Source of the DNA: Terriglobia bacterium
Lineage (GTDB): Bacteria; Acidobacteriota; Terriglobia; Terriglobales; Acidobacteriaceae
NCBI GenBank assembly: GCA_021324365.1
Contig: JAJPJE010000041.1
Coordinates: 1 to 64,000 of the forward strand
DNA length: 64,000 bases
Direction of reading: 5' to 3'
In this document: in pieces, positions 18,450 to 27,726 of the stretch
Layout: every line of letters begins with the position of its first letter
How positions within the stretch are numbered: position 1 is the stretch's first letter
Made by a program: the position numbers and the translations under genes
Notes under the pieces: generated by a model
Seen by the model: only the letters and a program-made list of their open reading frames with translations
What the model was told of the DNA's origin: nothing
The model's database searches: none

Positions 18450-19850
18450 ATGTGGCGAGCCCGTCCCTTCGCGTGCGTCCTTTCTCTCTTCGCTGTATTT
18501 GTTTGGTCCTTGTCGCTGGTAGGCTGTGGGGGCTCGACGTTCAACTCGAATCCGCCTGCGAATTCTCCCGGTACGCCTGGTGCCACCGGAACCGGTTCAG
18601 GCAGCGGCTCCGGTTCCGGTGGCGGCCAGCCTGGCTCCGGCACGCCAGGGAGCGGCTCTGGAACCACGCCCAGTGGTTCGGGTAGCGGTACGGGATCTTC
18701 AGGCTCAGGATCAGGAACGGGATCAACAGGTTCAGGGGGATCAGGGGCAGGCAGCGGTGGCAGCGGTTCCAGCGGGTCAGGTTCTGGATCGGGAAGCGGA
18801 TCGGGTGGAAACGCGCAAACGTGTCCAACGGTAACCCTTGCTGAAGGCGGCCCCCAGAAGTTTCCGCCAGCACCGCCGGTTCCCCCTCCCAATCCGGGGG
18901 AGACGTCTGCCGGATCAGTATGCGTCTCCACACCTGCAAATGGAGCGAGCGTAACCTCGCCGGTCACAATGACAGCTGTTGCCAACCTGGATAATCCCAT
19001 TCAATACATGCGGGCATACATCGACGGGTCCGCCGATTATTTCACTTTCTACAACCAGTTCACTGGCCTGTTCTGGATGCCGACCGGCACACATAATCTG
19101 GAAGTGATCGCCACAGATAGCAAAGGGAACGAGGCGAGCACCAGTGTGTCGGTGAACGTGACTGGTGTTGCTTCTCAGACAGTGACAAATATTCAGAACA
19201 TTCCGAACTGGGAGCCGTGTTCGGCATTATACGGTCCGACTACGCCACGCGCTGGACAGATCTGCGCTGCTGGCCTGGGCAACGCGTCATCAACGATGAC
19301 AGAAGGAGTCAGCAACCCTTCGCTGAGTGGCAGTTCCGCGCACTTTACTCTCGCGGGATCGACGCCATATTCCAACGAGCTATATACGCAGAATCTTGGC
19401 GGCGGCGATACTCCGACCCATTTCGTTTACGACCTGTATTTCATGATCGACAAGCCGAACGCCCCGCAAGCGCTCGAGTTCGATGTCAACCAGACCATCA
19501 ACGACACACGCTGGGTGTTCGGCACTGAATGCAACTTCAAAACCGGCAAAGCTGTAGGCGAATGGGACGTCTGGGACGGAGTAAAAGGATGGCAGCCCAC
19601 CTCCGCGCCATGTGCAGTGTTTCCGGCGAATCAGTGGATACATCTCGTCTGGACATTCGAGCGCGCCGGCAACCAGGTGCACTACGTCAGTCTGCAGGTG
19701 GACAACAATACGTATCCGCTGGACCTGTATTACTCCAACCAGCCGAACTGGAGCATGGGACAGATCAATGTCGCTTTCCAAATGGACGGAGATGCGAACC
19801 AAACTCCGTACAACGTGTGGCTCGACAAGGTGAACCTGACGGTATACTGA
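18450..19850 (+). CDS. Gly/Ser-rich lipoprotein with C-terminal beta-sandwich domain
   Basis: A 466-residue protein. A lipoprotein signal (lipobox LVGC, Cys26) is followed by a long Gly/Ser linker from about residue 48 to 127, built of GSGSG-type units with some Thr and Pro. Next is a short Pro-rich stretch and an Ig-like domain (residues about 150-250, VCVSTPANGASVTSPVTM... TSVSVNVTG). The last 210 residues are a conserved acidobacterial domain rich in Trp and Asn. AGGAG lies 9 bp before the ATG. It is probably an outer-membrane-anchored surface protein with an extended flexible linker. Function unknown. Confidence 0.85.
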   Translation: MWRARPFACVLSLFAVFVWSLSLVGCGGSTFNSNPPANSPGTPGATGTGSGSGSGSGGGQPGSGTPGSGSGTTPSGSGSGTGSSGSGSGTGSTGSGGSGAGSGGSGSSGSGSGSGSGSGGNAQTCPTVTLAEGGPQKFPPAPPVPPPNPGETSAGSVCVSTPANGASVTSPVTMTAVANLDNPIQYMRAYIDGSADYFTFYNQFTGLFWMPTGTHNLEVIATDSKGNEASTSVSVNVTGVASQTVTNIQNIPNWEPCSALYGPTTPRAGQICAAGLGNASSTMTEGVSNPSLSGSSAHFTLAGSTPYSNELYTQNLGGGDTPTHFVYDLYFMIDKPNAPQALEFDVNQTINDTRWVFGTECNFKTGKAVGEWDVWDGVKGWQPTSAPCAVFPANQWIHLVWTFERAGNQVHYVSLQVDNNTYPLDLYYSNQPNWSMGQINVAFQMDGDANQTPYNVWLDKVNLTVY

Positions 19851-20023
19851 GACACGACCGTCTGCTGCACAGGTTTTTTGCTGCGGCGGGCCAGTTGCTT
19901 CTAATCCCAGTTCTTGAGCCTTGGAAAGTTACCAGTCGCACCTCCACGTGACGGAGATCACCGCATGATAGGACGCACGGCACTATTGTGCTAAGGGGCG
20001 AATTCGTTCACTGAGAGTCGAAG

Positions 20024-22546
20024 TTGAAGGCCAACAAACCACAGTTTCCGACTGCCCTTATTGCCGGCATCCTCGTCGTCTTTTGCTTCTTTCTCATGAG
20101 CCGCCCGGGATTGCCGTGCGTTTCCGCTGATCGTGCTACCCCGGCCAGCACGAAGGCAACCATCATCATCGACTATCCGCTTGAGGGCTCTATCTTTCCT
20201 CCTGAAATCACGCCACCTACGTTTCTCTGGCGTGATGCGAGCGACGCGAAGCGTTGGGTGGTAGAAGTGTCGTTTGCCGATAAAACTAAGGCAATCCGGA
20301 TGCCTGTAGCCGGCGAGCACCTGCAGCGTGGAGAGCTCGATCCCACGGTAGTGGCGAATGGCGAACTCTCGGAATTGACATCTGAGCAAGCTGCAATGCG
20401 CACGTGGAAGCCCGATGAGCAGACCTGGACAGATATCAAGCAGCATTCCGTCAAGGCCCCGGCCACGATTTCCATAACCGGATTCACAGACGACCTCAGA
20501 ACCGCAGCATCCAGCGCCAGCGTGAGGATCTTGACTTCCGCCGATCCCGTTGGTGCACCCATCTTTTATCGCGACGTTCCTGTATTAATTGCGCCGCGTG
20601 CCGGGAAGGGGTCTATCGAGCCATTGCCGCCGTTCGCGATTCCGCTCATCAAGTGGCGGCTACGAAGCATCGGGGAAACCAAAAGCCGCGTCGTCATGGA
20701 AAGCCTCCCGACGTGCGCGAACTGCCATTCCTTTTCCACCGACGGCAAATGGCTGGGGCTGGACATGGACGGCCCGAAAAATGACAAGGGCCTCTACGCG
20801 ATCGTACCGATCTCCAGGGAAATGACGATCCGGAACGATGACGTCATCAAATGGAGCTCATTTCTCGAGAATTCCAAAACAACGAAGGCTGATCCCGATG
20901 TGAAGCGGTTCGGATTCATGTCGCAGATTTCACCCGACGGCAGCTTCGTGATCACGTCCATTGGACCGCCCGGGCTGCGAAACGAGCACAAGGACGAACT
21001 GCCTGAATTTGCACCCGGGCTCGCGGCTCGTCTGTTCAGCATCAACTACACGCACCTTCCATTCCCCCAGGTGTTCTATCCGACGCGTGGAATCCTTGCG
21101 TGGTACGACCGCAAAGAACAGAAATTGCGACCGCTGCCCGGCGCAGACGATCCGAATTTCGTGCAAACCAGCGCATTCTGGTCGCCGGATGGAAACTATT
21201 TGATCTTCAGCCGTGCAAAAGCGGTCGATCCGTATCCGGAAGGTGCCGCAAAGCCAGAATACGCCAACGATCCCAGCGAAACGCAGATCCAATACGACCT
21301 CTACCGCATTCCTTTCAATCAGGGACGAGGCGGCAAAGCGGAGCCGGTCGTAGGCGCATCGGCGAATGGGATGAGCAACAACTTCCCTAAGGTTTCGCCT
21401 GACGGCAAATGGATTGTCTTTGTGCAGAACAAGAACGGTCTGCTGATGCGACCTGACAGCAAGCTTTACATCGTACCTTTCTGGGGCGGTAAGGCAAGGC
21501 TAATGACATGCAATACAAAGCTGATGAACTCGTGGCACTCGTTTTCGCCGAATGGACGCTGGCTGGCTTTTTCCTCGAAAGCCAGATCTGCCTATACGCA
21601 ATTGATGCTGACCCACATCGACGCGAATGGGAACGACAGTCCAGCTATCATCGTCGATAACACCACTGCGGCGAACCGCGCCGTGAACATCCCGGAATTT
21701 GTGAATATCCCGTCGGACGGGATGGACAAAATCTATCCGCAGGCGACTGAATATTATGGCCTCTTCAACCAGGCATTCGACTTCATTCAGAGCCAGCAAT
21801 GGGGGCAAGCGATTCCGCTGCTGCGCGAGGCCCTGCAGAAGCAGGATGATGCCGTGGCTCATTACGCGCTGGCGACTGCCCTGACACAAACCGGGCAAGA
21901 GCACGAGGCCGTTCCTGAATACGCAAAAGCCTGCTCACTCGATACACGCCATTCGGCATGGTTTTACCACTACGCCGTATCGCTGGCGAATACCGGCGAT
22001 GTGAACGGAGCGATTGCCAATCTAAAGAAGTCTCTGGAACTAGATCCGCGCGACGCCGGAGCGGAATCGGACCTCGGAACTCTGTTGTGCGAGAGCGGGC
22101 AGATGGAAGAGGGATACGAGCACCTGCGAAAAGCAATCAGCCTGGCTCCCGATTTTGCGGAAGGACACAATCGGCTGGGATACGAGCTTATCAGGGGTCG
22201 CCGGCTGGATGAAGCACTCGCTGAGCTACAAAAAGCTGTTGCCTTGGCTCCGGATTCCGCCGAGTACCGGGTGAACCTTGGCTTTGTAATGGCCTCGCGC
22301 GGAGAGTTTGCCGGCGCGATTTCCGCTCTCGAAAAGGCGGTGCAGTTGGGGCAGGAAAAGGAGTGGAAATCGCTAGACATGCTCGCCCACGCCTATAACC
22401 AGGTAGGCCGATATGCAGAGGCGGCCCGGGCGGAGCAAAAAGCGCTGGACGTTGCGATGCAGCAAAACGACGCCGAGCTGACGAACACACTCAGGAGCAA
22501 CCTAGAGCGCTACAAGAACGAATCCACTAAACCGCAGGGCAGATAA
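20024..22546 (+). CDS. PD40 beta-propeller and TPR protein with CxxCH motif
   Basis: An 840-residue protein starting at TTG (20024), with a membrane-anchor or signal segment (FPTALIAGILVVFCFFLMS). Around residue 231 it has C231-A-N-C234-H235, a c-type haem-binding motif. Residues about 290-560 contain PD40/TolB-like propeller repeats (FMSQISPDGSFVITS, AFWSPDGNYLIFSRA, FPKVSPDGKWIVFVQ, HSFSPNGRWLAFSS). Residues about 585-830 are six or so TPR units. It faces secG convergently. The family recurs in Acidobacteriota and Bacteroidota and is presumed periplasmic; function is not established. Confidence 0.87.
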   Translation: MKANKPQFPTALIAGILVVFCFFLMSRPGLPCVSADRATPASTKATIIIDYPLEGSIFPPEITPPTFLWRDASDAKRWVVEVSFADKTKAIRMPVAGEHLQRGELDPTVVANGELSELTSEQAAMRTWKPDEQTWTDIKQHSVKAPATISITGFTDDLRTAASSASVRILTSADPVGAPIFYRDVPVLIAPRAGKGSIEPLPPFAIPLIKWRLRSIGETKSRVVMESLPTCANCHSFSTDGKWLGLDMDGPKNDKGLYAIVPISREMTIRNDDVIKWSSFLENSKTTKADPDVKRFGFMSQISPDGSFVITSIGPPGLRNEHKDELPEFAPGLAARLFSINYTHLPFPQVFYPTRGILAWYDRKEQKLRPLPGADDPNFVQTSAFWSPDGNYLIFSRAKAVDPYPEGAAKPEYANDPSETQIQYDLYRIPFNQGRGGKAEPVVGASANGMSNNFPKVSPDGKWIVFVQNKNGLLMRPDSKLYIVPFWGGKARLMTCNTKLMNSWHSFSPNGRWLAFSSKARSAYTQLMLTHIDANGNDSPAIIVDNTTAANRAVNIPEFVNIPSDGMDKIYPQATEYYGLFNQAFDFIQSQQWGQAIPLLREALQKQDDAVAHYALATALTQTGQEHEAVPEYAKACSLDTRHSAWFYHYAVSLANTGDVNGAIANLKKSLELDPRDAGAESDLGTLLCESGQMEEGYEHLRKAISLAPDFAEGHNRLGYELIRGRRLDEALAELQKAVALAPDSAEYRVNLGFVMASRGEFAGAISALEKAVQLGQEKEWKSLDMLAHAYNQVGRYAEAARAEQKALDVAMQQNDAELTNTLRSNLERYKNESTKPQGR

Positions 22547-22568
22547 CGAGCGCGCGAACCGCCCCCAA

Positions 22569-22904
22569 CTACTTCGGCTGCGGTGTGGGGTTCACCGGGT
22601 TTGTAGGCTTCTGTACCGGTTGCGACTTCTGCGTCGGTGTAACGCCGCTCAGTACCGAACTGCTGGACTTGTGTCGCGCGGCGAAGATGGAAAGCGTGAT
22701 AGAAGTAATCATGAAGATCACGGCCGACCATGTGGTCGCCTTGCTCAGAACGGTTGCGGACCCACGTGGTCCGAAAGCGGTCTGGCTGCCCATCCCACCG
22801 AAAGCTGCAGCGATGTCCCCACCCTGGCCGCTTTGCAGGAGTACTACGACGATCAGAAATGCACAGACGATGATGTGAATCACTGTGATAAGAGCGATGA
22901 TCAT
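22569..22904 (-). CDS. secG: SecG preprotein translocase subunit
   Basis: A 111-residue protein with two membrane helices ([20 protein letters not shown] and [20 protein letters not shown]). The SecG signature between them is [34 protein letters not shown]-like. The tail is Pro/Gln/Thr-rich. SecG assists the SecYE channel. It is the last gene of the gap-pgk-tpiA-tRNA-Leu-secG run on the minus strand. Confidence 0.95.
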   Translation of the reverse strand: MIIALITVIHIIVCAFLIVVVLLQSGQGGDIAAAFGGMGSQTAFGPRGSATVLSKATTWSAVIFMITSITLSIFAARHKSSSSVLSGVTPTQKSQPVQKPTNPVNPTPQPK

Positions 22905-22959
22905 GCTGGTAACGGGAGGGCTACTGGAACCCTCAACCTTCCTTTATTTCGAGAGATCT

Positions 22960-23044
22960 TGGTGCGGAAGGGGGGATTTGAACCCCCACGCCTTTCGGCG
23001 CCACCCCCTCAAGATGGTGTGTCTGCCAGTTCCACCACTTCCGC
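22960..23044 (-). tRNA. tRNA-Leu(GAG)
   Basis: A class II tRNA, 85 nt including an encoded CCA. The acceptor stem is GCGGAAG/CTTCCGC with discriminator A. The anticodon stem CCATC/GGTGG encloses TTGAGGG, giving anticodon GAG (reads CUC/CUU). The variable arm is long (GGCGCCGAAAGGCGT-like), as expected for Leu. The T-arm is GGGGG-TTCAAAT-CCCCC. It sits between tpiA and secG. Confidence 0.97.
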
Positions 23045-23141
23045 ACGGGCAAATCGGTGGGGTGCTGCCCCGAAAATTGCGGGATTCCGACGCCAGTTGA
23101 TTATAGCAGAGCAGATAAAGACGCAGCCGTCAGCCAGAGCG

Positions 23142-23257
23142 GCTGTCGGCTACTAGCTGTCGGCTCTTGGCATATCACTGCAATGCTGTTGAACAGCGTC
23201 ATAAATAAAGACTGAGGCTTAGAAGCAGCTGACAGCCGAAAGCTGAGAGCCGATGCC
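23142..23257. repeat. degenerate GCTGTCGGCT repeat cluster, inverted
   Basis: The 3' flank of tpiA holds repeated units of the form GCTGTCGGCT...AGCTGTCGGCTCTTGG (23142-23172) and, in the opposite orientation, CAGCTGACAGCCGAAAGC with TGAGAGCCGA (23226-23252). Similar words occur at about 1849-1864 and 57930-57962. This is a dispersed intergenic repeat family that can fold as a large imperfect hairpin downstream of tpiA. Confidence 0.5.
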
Positions 23258-23260
23258 CAT

Positions 23261-24010
23261 CTAGTACTTCACAATTGCCGCAAACGATTTCGGATCGAGG
23301 CTTGCGCCACCCACGAGCGCCCCGTCAATTTCTTCCTCCGACATCAGTGCGTTCGCGTTGTCGGGCTTCACGCTGCCCCCATAGAGAATGCGCAGGTCCT
23401 CAGCGAATTGCTTGCCAAAAGCCTTACCAGCTTCTGCTCGGACTACAACGTGTGCGTCAGATGCAATTTGAGGAGTCGCGGTCTTGCCGGTGCCGATTGC
23501 CCAAACAGGTTCATAGGCGACAACGAGCTTGGCCGCGCGCTCGGCGGAGATGCCGCGAAACGCGTTTGTGCATTGGCGACGTAGAACATCCTCGGTCAGT
23601 CCGGCTTCGCGCTCTTCCAGCACTTCGCCCACGCACACGATTGGGATGAGACCTGCATCGAGGGCGACTTTCAGCTTTTTGTTAACGGTGTCGTCGGTTT
23701 CGCCGAAATACTGGCGACGCTCGGAGTGGCCAATAATCACGTACTTGCAGCCGGCGGCCAGGATCATGCCTGTCGAGATTTCTCCCGTGTAGGCGCCCTC
23801 TTTTTCCCAATACATATTCTGAGCGCCGATACCGACATTTGATTCTTTAGCGGCTTGTACCGCCGTGGCAATATCAATGTACGGAGGGCAGACAGCGATT
23901 TCGTCGCGAGTGTGTCCGGAGACGAGGGGAAGAAAATTGCGGAAGAATTCGGATGTCTGGTCCGGAGTCTTGTACATCTTCCAGTTGGCAGCTATGAGTT
24001 TCGTACGCAT
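23261..24010 (-). CDS. tpiA: triose-phosphate isomerase
   Basis: A 249-residue TIM barrel of normal length. Catalytic residues are visible: K11 in AANWKMYKT, the His in VIIGHSERRQYF, and the Glu in VVAYEPVWAIGTGKTATP; the phosphate loop is ILYGGSVKPDNA. It interconverts dihydroxyacetone phosphate and glyceraldehyde 3-phosphate. It lies 114 bp downstream of pgk, in the order gap-pgk-tpiA. Confidence 0.97.
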   Translation of the reverse strand: MRTKLIAANWKMYKTPDQTSEFFRNFLPLVSGHTRDEIAVCPPYIDIATAVQAAKESNVGIGAQNMYWEKEGAYTGEISTGMILAAGCKYVIIGHSERRQYFGETDDTVNKKLKVALDAGLIPIVCVGEVLEEREAGLTEDVLRRQCTNAFRGISAERAAKLVVAYEPVWAIGTGKTATPQIASDAHVVVRAEAGKAFGKQFAEDLRILYGGSVKPDNANALMSEEEIDGALVGGASLDPKSFAAIVKY

Positions 24011-24124
24011 GAGTTCGTTTGTCCTTATGAACCGTTCATTGTTGGTCGTTAGCGGAGCCGGTTTCCGGGTTAGCTCACAGATGGGCGAACCTGGGGCACC
24101 CGAATAACGACAACGAGAGTATTG

Positions 24125-25339
24125 TTACTTCTTATCGGAAAGCGCTTCCACGCCGGGCAGAACTTTGCCCTCGAGGAATTCGAGGGAGGCGCCGCCACCT
24201 GTGGAGATGTGAGTGATGCGATCCTGTACTCCAGCTTTCTTCACTGCGGCAACTGAGTCGCCGCCGCCGACGATGGTGATAGCGTCGGCGTTGTCGGCAA
24301 CTGCGCGCGCGATAGCATTCGTTCCCGCAGCGAACGGCGGCATTTCGAAGACCCCCATCGGGCCATTCCAGACGATGGTCTTGGCGCGGTCGATCTCTTC
24401 GGAGAAAAGTTCGACTGTCTTTAGTCCGATATCGAGGGCCATCTGATCCGCTGGGATTACTTCGCCTACACCAATCTTGCGCGTCACCGCATCGGCTGCA
24501 ACTTGCGAGGCGACGACGTGATCAATCGGCAGCAAGAACTTCACCTTGCGTTGCTGCGCTTCGGCGAGCAATTGTTTCGCGAGATCAAGTTTGTCCGCTT
24601 CGAGCAGCGATTTTCCGATCTCCTGTCCCTGGGCTTTCAGGAACGTGTAAGCCATGCCGCCACCAATGAGCAAGGCATCGACCTTTTTCATCAGGTTCTG
24701 AATCACTTCGATTTTGTCGCTGACCTTGGCGCCGCCGAGAATCGCAACGAATGGCCGCGCAGGATTGCTCATCGCTTTGCCGAGATACTCGAGTTCCTTT
24801 TCCATCAGCAGGCCGGCCGCGGACTTTTCGACGAATTTCGTGATGCCAACAGTAGAAGCGTGTGCACGGTGCGCAGTCCCGAAAGCGTCGTTGACATAGA
24901 AGTCAGCGAGCTTGGCAAGAGCTTTGGAGAAGTTCTCGTCATTGCCTTCTTCTTCGGCGTGAAAGCGAAGATTTTCCAGTAGCAGAGTCTGGCCCTTTTC
25001 GAGTTTACCCGCCATTTCTTCGGCCTGAACTCCTACACAGTCGGTGGCGAAGCCGACATTTTCGCCGCGTGCGATGGTCTGATCCAGCAATATGCGCAGG
25101 CGCTCGGCGACCGGGCGCAGGCTGTACTTGGGATTCACTTTGCCTTTTGGACGTCCGAGATGCGAGGCGAGGATGAGGCGGGCTCCGTGACGGAGCGCGT
25201 ACTCGATGGTTGGCAGCGTTTCGCGAATGCGCGTGTCGTCGGTTACGCGGCCATGTTCGTCGAGCGGGACATTGAAATCGACCCGCATGAAAATACGATG
25301 ATCATGAAGAGGAAGATCTTTAATTGATAGCTTGGACAT
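24125..25339 (-). CDS. pgk: phosphoglycerate kinase
   Basis: About 404 residues from the ATG at 25339, with GGAGG 7 bp upstream; the open frame extends further to 25423 but that part covers an intergenic hairpin. Signatures are [11 protein letters not shown] at the N-terminus, [46 protein letters not shown] and [10 protein letters not shown] near the C-terminus. It transfers the acyl phosphate of 1,3-bisphosphoglycerate to ADP. It is the middle gene of the glycolytic cluster. Confidence 0.97.
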   Translation of the reverse strand: MSKLSIKDLPLHDHRIFMRVDFNVPLDEHGRVTDDTRIRETLPTIEYALRHGARLILASHLGRPKGKVNPKYSLRPVAERLRILLDQTIARGENVGFATDCVGVQAEEMAGKLEKGQTLLLENLRFHAEEEGNDENFSKALAKLADFYVNDAFGTAHRAHASTVGITKFVEKSAAGLLMEKELEYLGKAMSNPARPFVAILGGAKVSDKIEVIQNLMKKVDALLIGGGMAYTFLKAQGQEIGKSLLEADKLDLAKQLLAEAQQRKVKFLLPIDHVVASQVAADAVTRKIGVGEVIPADQMALDIGLKTVELFSEEIDRAKTIVWNGPMGVFEMPPFAAGTNAIARAVADNADAITIVGGGDSVAAVKKAGVQDRITHISTGGGASLEFLEGKVLPGVEALSDKK

Positions 25340-25396
25340 AAGACAGCCTCCAGCGCGCAGACTGACGCGAGTCGATGGTGTGTTCCTGGGGACTCC

Positions 25397-25418
25397 GTGG
25401 GGAGCCGAAGCTCCCCAC
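25397..25418. promoter_or_regulatory. perfect 9-bp hairpin between gap and pgk
   Basis: GTGGGGAGC at 25397-25405 pairs perfectly with GCTCCCCAC at 25410-25418 across a CGAA tetraloop. It lies between the gap stop (25430) and the pgk ribosome site. There is no T-tract on either side, so it is more likely an mRNA processing or stability structure that sets different gap and pgk levels than a terminator. Confidence 0.5.
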
Positions 25419-25429
25419 AGCATGCAGAA

Positions 25430-26440
25430 TTACAGGCCCTTCGCGGCCATGTAGTTGATCAGGTCGCGAACGCGGTTCGAATAGCCCCACTCGTTGTCGT
25501 ACCAGGCAATCACTTTGACGCAGTTGCCATTTACGACACGGGTCATTGGCGCATCGACGATGGACGAGCGAGCGTCGCCCTTGTAGTCGGATGAAACCAG
25601 TTCCGCTTCTTCGTATCCGAGATACTTGGAAAGAGGCCCGGACTCGGAAGCTTTCTTTAAAGCTGCATTCACTTCTTCGGCGCTGGTCTTCTTGTCGGTG
25701 AAAACAACGAGGTCCACGACCGAGACGTTCGGGGTCGGCACGCGCATCGCAAAGCCGTCTAGTTTTCCCTTCAGTTCAGGGATTGCCAGATAGATAGCCT
25801 TCGCTGCGCCGGTAGAAGTCGGAATCATGGAAAGAGCAGCAGCGCGCGCACGACGGAGATCCTTGTGCGGGAAGTCGAGGATTACCTGGTCATTTGTGTA
25901 AGAGTGAATGGTGGTCATCGTGCCGCTGACGATGCCAAAATTGTCGTTTACAACCTTCGCGACGGGGGCCAGGCAATTCGTGGTGCACGAAGCGTTCGAA
26001 ATAATGTTGTGCTTCGATGCATCATATTTGCCTTCATTCACGCCCATTACGATGGTGATGTCTTCATTCTTCGCAGGAGCGGAGATGATGACCTTCTTCA
26101 CCGGGCCGCGGAGATGCTTCTTCGCATCTTCAGCGTTGGTGAAGCGTCCAGTGGATTCAATCACGACCTGCGCGCCGACAGTTTCCCATGGAATCTTGGC
26201 AGGATCTTTCTCGGCGAAGACGCGCATTGATTTGTCTTCAACCTTGATGCAATCCACGCCGGCGGAAATCTTCTGGTGGAGGTTGCCGAGAATCGAGTCG
26301 TACTTCAGCAGGTGGGCCAGAGTCTTAGGATCGGTAAGATCGTTGCAAGCTACGATGTCGATATTAGGGTCATTCAGTGAGGCGCGCAGGACATTGCGTC
26401 CGATGCGCCCGAACCCGTTAATTGCTACCTTGACAGCCAT
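25430..26440 (-). CDS. gap: glyceraldehyde-3-phosphate dehydrogenase
   Basis: A 336-residue NAD-dependent type I enzyme of standard length. It has the Rossmann INGFGRIGRNVLRA start, the active-site cysteine in ISNASCTTNCLAPV, the THSYTNDQ segment (T-I-H-S-Y-T), RRARAAALSMIPTSTGAAKA, and a C-terminal WYDNEWGYSNRV. It catalyses the phosphorylating oxidation of glyceraldehyde 3-phosphate. It is the first gene of the minus-strand gap-pgk-tpiA group and is divergent from the P-loop kinase gene at 26739. Confidence 0.98.
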   Translation of the reverse strand: MAVKVAINGFGRIGRNVLRASLNDPNIDIVACNDLTDPKTLAHLLKYDSILGNLHQKISAGVDCIKVEDKSMRVFAEKDPAKIPWETVGAQVVIESTGRFTNAEDAKKHLRGPVKKVIISAPAKNEDITIVMGVNEGKYDASKHNIISNASCTTNCLAPVAKVVNDNFGIVSGTMTTIHSYTNDQVILDFPHKDLRRARAAALSMIPTSTGAAKAIYLAIPELKGKLDGFAMRVPTPNVSVVDLVVFTDKKTSAEEVNAALKKASESGPLSKYLGYEEAELVSSDYKGDARSSIVDAPMTRVVNGNCVKVIAWYDNEWGYSNRVRDLINYMAAKGL

Positions 26441-26738
26441 TTCGCCTCCGCATAGATGTTTGAGTCCAAGGGTATAAAGCCTTTTATCGTAACATCCGCA
26501 AAGTGGTGTCGCAAAGGACGATTGAACACCAATCTGTGACTCTCAGCACTAAATCGTGTTACTGCAAACGCGCACTGGTGGTAGGAATTCCACTTTTTCA
26601 CCACAGAGACACAGAGGCACTCACGAGACCTGCGAAGTGCAGATCGTTGGCAGACTGAAATCTTCGGAGATAATACTGGCAACACCCGGCGGCTCTATTC
26701 GTTGCCGATTCACAGCGGGTTGTGTTCCAATCGCAGTG

Positions 26739-27662
26739 ATGGATCGACCGAAGAGAAGACGAAGAAGAAAAGGACGAGGCCCGGCAAATCCTGCTTCTCC
26801 CGCACAAGCACCGCTGCAGCCCGCTTATCCGGACATGCAGCGCGAAGAAGCAGAGGAAGTCGACGGCAACGTCGAGATGGTCAGCGATCTAGCCTCCGAG
26901 GAAGTCGAAGAGCACGGGCCAGCGCCGGCATCAGTCACAACACCGATCAATGAGGGAGATCGTGGGCCGCAACGCAACCGCAGACGCCGCGGCCGCCGCA
27001 CCAGACCGGAGGCGAGACCACAGCCCCAGATTCAGCAGCAAGCTTCCGTGGAATCAGTGGCGGAGGAAGCACCTGAGGCGCAGATCGATGATTCAAACGT
27101 TGAGATCGCCGAACCCGCAGCCGAACCAGTTGCGCCGGTATATGCAGCAGCAAAGCGTCAGCCGAAAGGTGTAGTCGTGCTCGCCATCGGATTACCAGGA
27201 TCCGGCAAGACGAGCTGGTTTCGACGGCGCGGTATTACGCCGCTATCGAGCGATCTCCTGCGCATGCTGTTGTTCGATGACATGAGCGAGCAGCGCTATC
27301 AGGATCTGGTATTTTCGACGCTGCGTTATTTACTCCGCGCGCGCATGATCGCTCGTATGCCTTGGAATTATGTCGATGCCACGAATCTTTCCCCACGCGA
27401 GCGTCGCGGATGGATTCGCATGGCCCAGGAGTTCGGTTACGACGTGCATGCTGTCTTCTTTAATGTCCCGCTGGAAGTTTGCATGGACCGTAACAAGCGG
27501 AGAGGCCGCATGGTGCCGGACGATGTCATGCAACGAATGGCACAGAAGCTCCGTCCTCCGGAGTTCGAAGAGGGCTTCTCCAAAATCACCGTCGTGCGCG
27601 TGAAGAAACACGAGCAAGCTGTGGATGGCGGAGAGGTTCCTGAGCTGCCAGAGTTTTACTGA
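26739..27662 (+). CDS. P-loop kinase (polynucleotide-kinase-like) with basic N-terminus
   Basis: A 307-residue protein from the ATG at 26739; the frame is open upstream but that part covers intergenic repeat DNA. The N-terminal 135 residues are disordered and highly charged, with two arginine-rich patches (MDRPKRRRRRKGRG and RNRRRRGRRTRP) separated by acidic stretches. Then comes an AAA/zeta-toxin-like kinase domain with a Walker A (AIGLPGSGKTSWF), LSSDLLRM, VDATNLSPRERRGW, and VFFNVPLEVCMDRNKRRGR. This order resembles T4 polynucleotide-kinase-type enzymes. The basic tails suggest nucleic-acid binding. Substrate is not known. Confidence 0.8.
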   Translation: MDRPKRRRRRKGRGPANPASPAQAPLQPAYPDMQREEAEEVDGNVEMVSDLASEEVEEHGPAPASVTTPINEGDRGPQRNRRRRGRRTRPEARPQPQIQQQASVESVAEEAPEAQIDDSNVEIAEPAAEPVAPVYAAAKRQPKGVVVLAIGLPGSGKTSWFRRRGITPLSSDLLRMLLFDDMSEQRYQDLVFSTLRYLLRARMIARMPWNYVDATNLSPRERRGWIRMAQEFGYDVHAVFFNVPLEVCMDRNKRRGRMVPDDVMQRMAQKLRPPEFEEGFSKITVVRVKKHEQAVDGGEVPELPEFY

Positions 27663-27684
27663 TAGCCGCTCACCCGCCAAAAAG

Positions 27685-27709
27685 AAAGGCCGGCACGCAG
27701 CCGGCCTTT
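27685..27709. terminator. bidirectional intrinsic terminator
   Basis: AAAGGCCGGC / GCCGGCCTTT with a 5-nt loop forms a 10-bp perfect stem between two convergent genes (P-loop kinase and FecR protein). The A-rich 5' and T-rich 3' flanks give a short U-tract for transcripts in both directions. Confidence 0.85.
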
Positions 27710-27726
27710 ATACTTTCCAATCCAAA

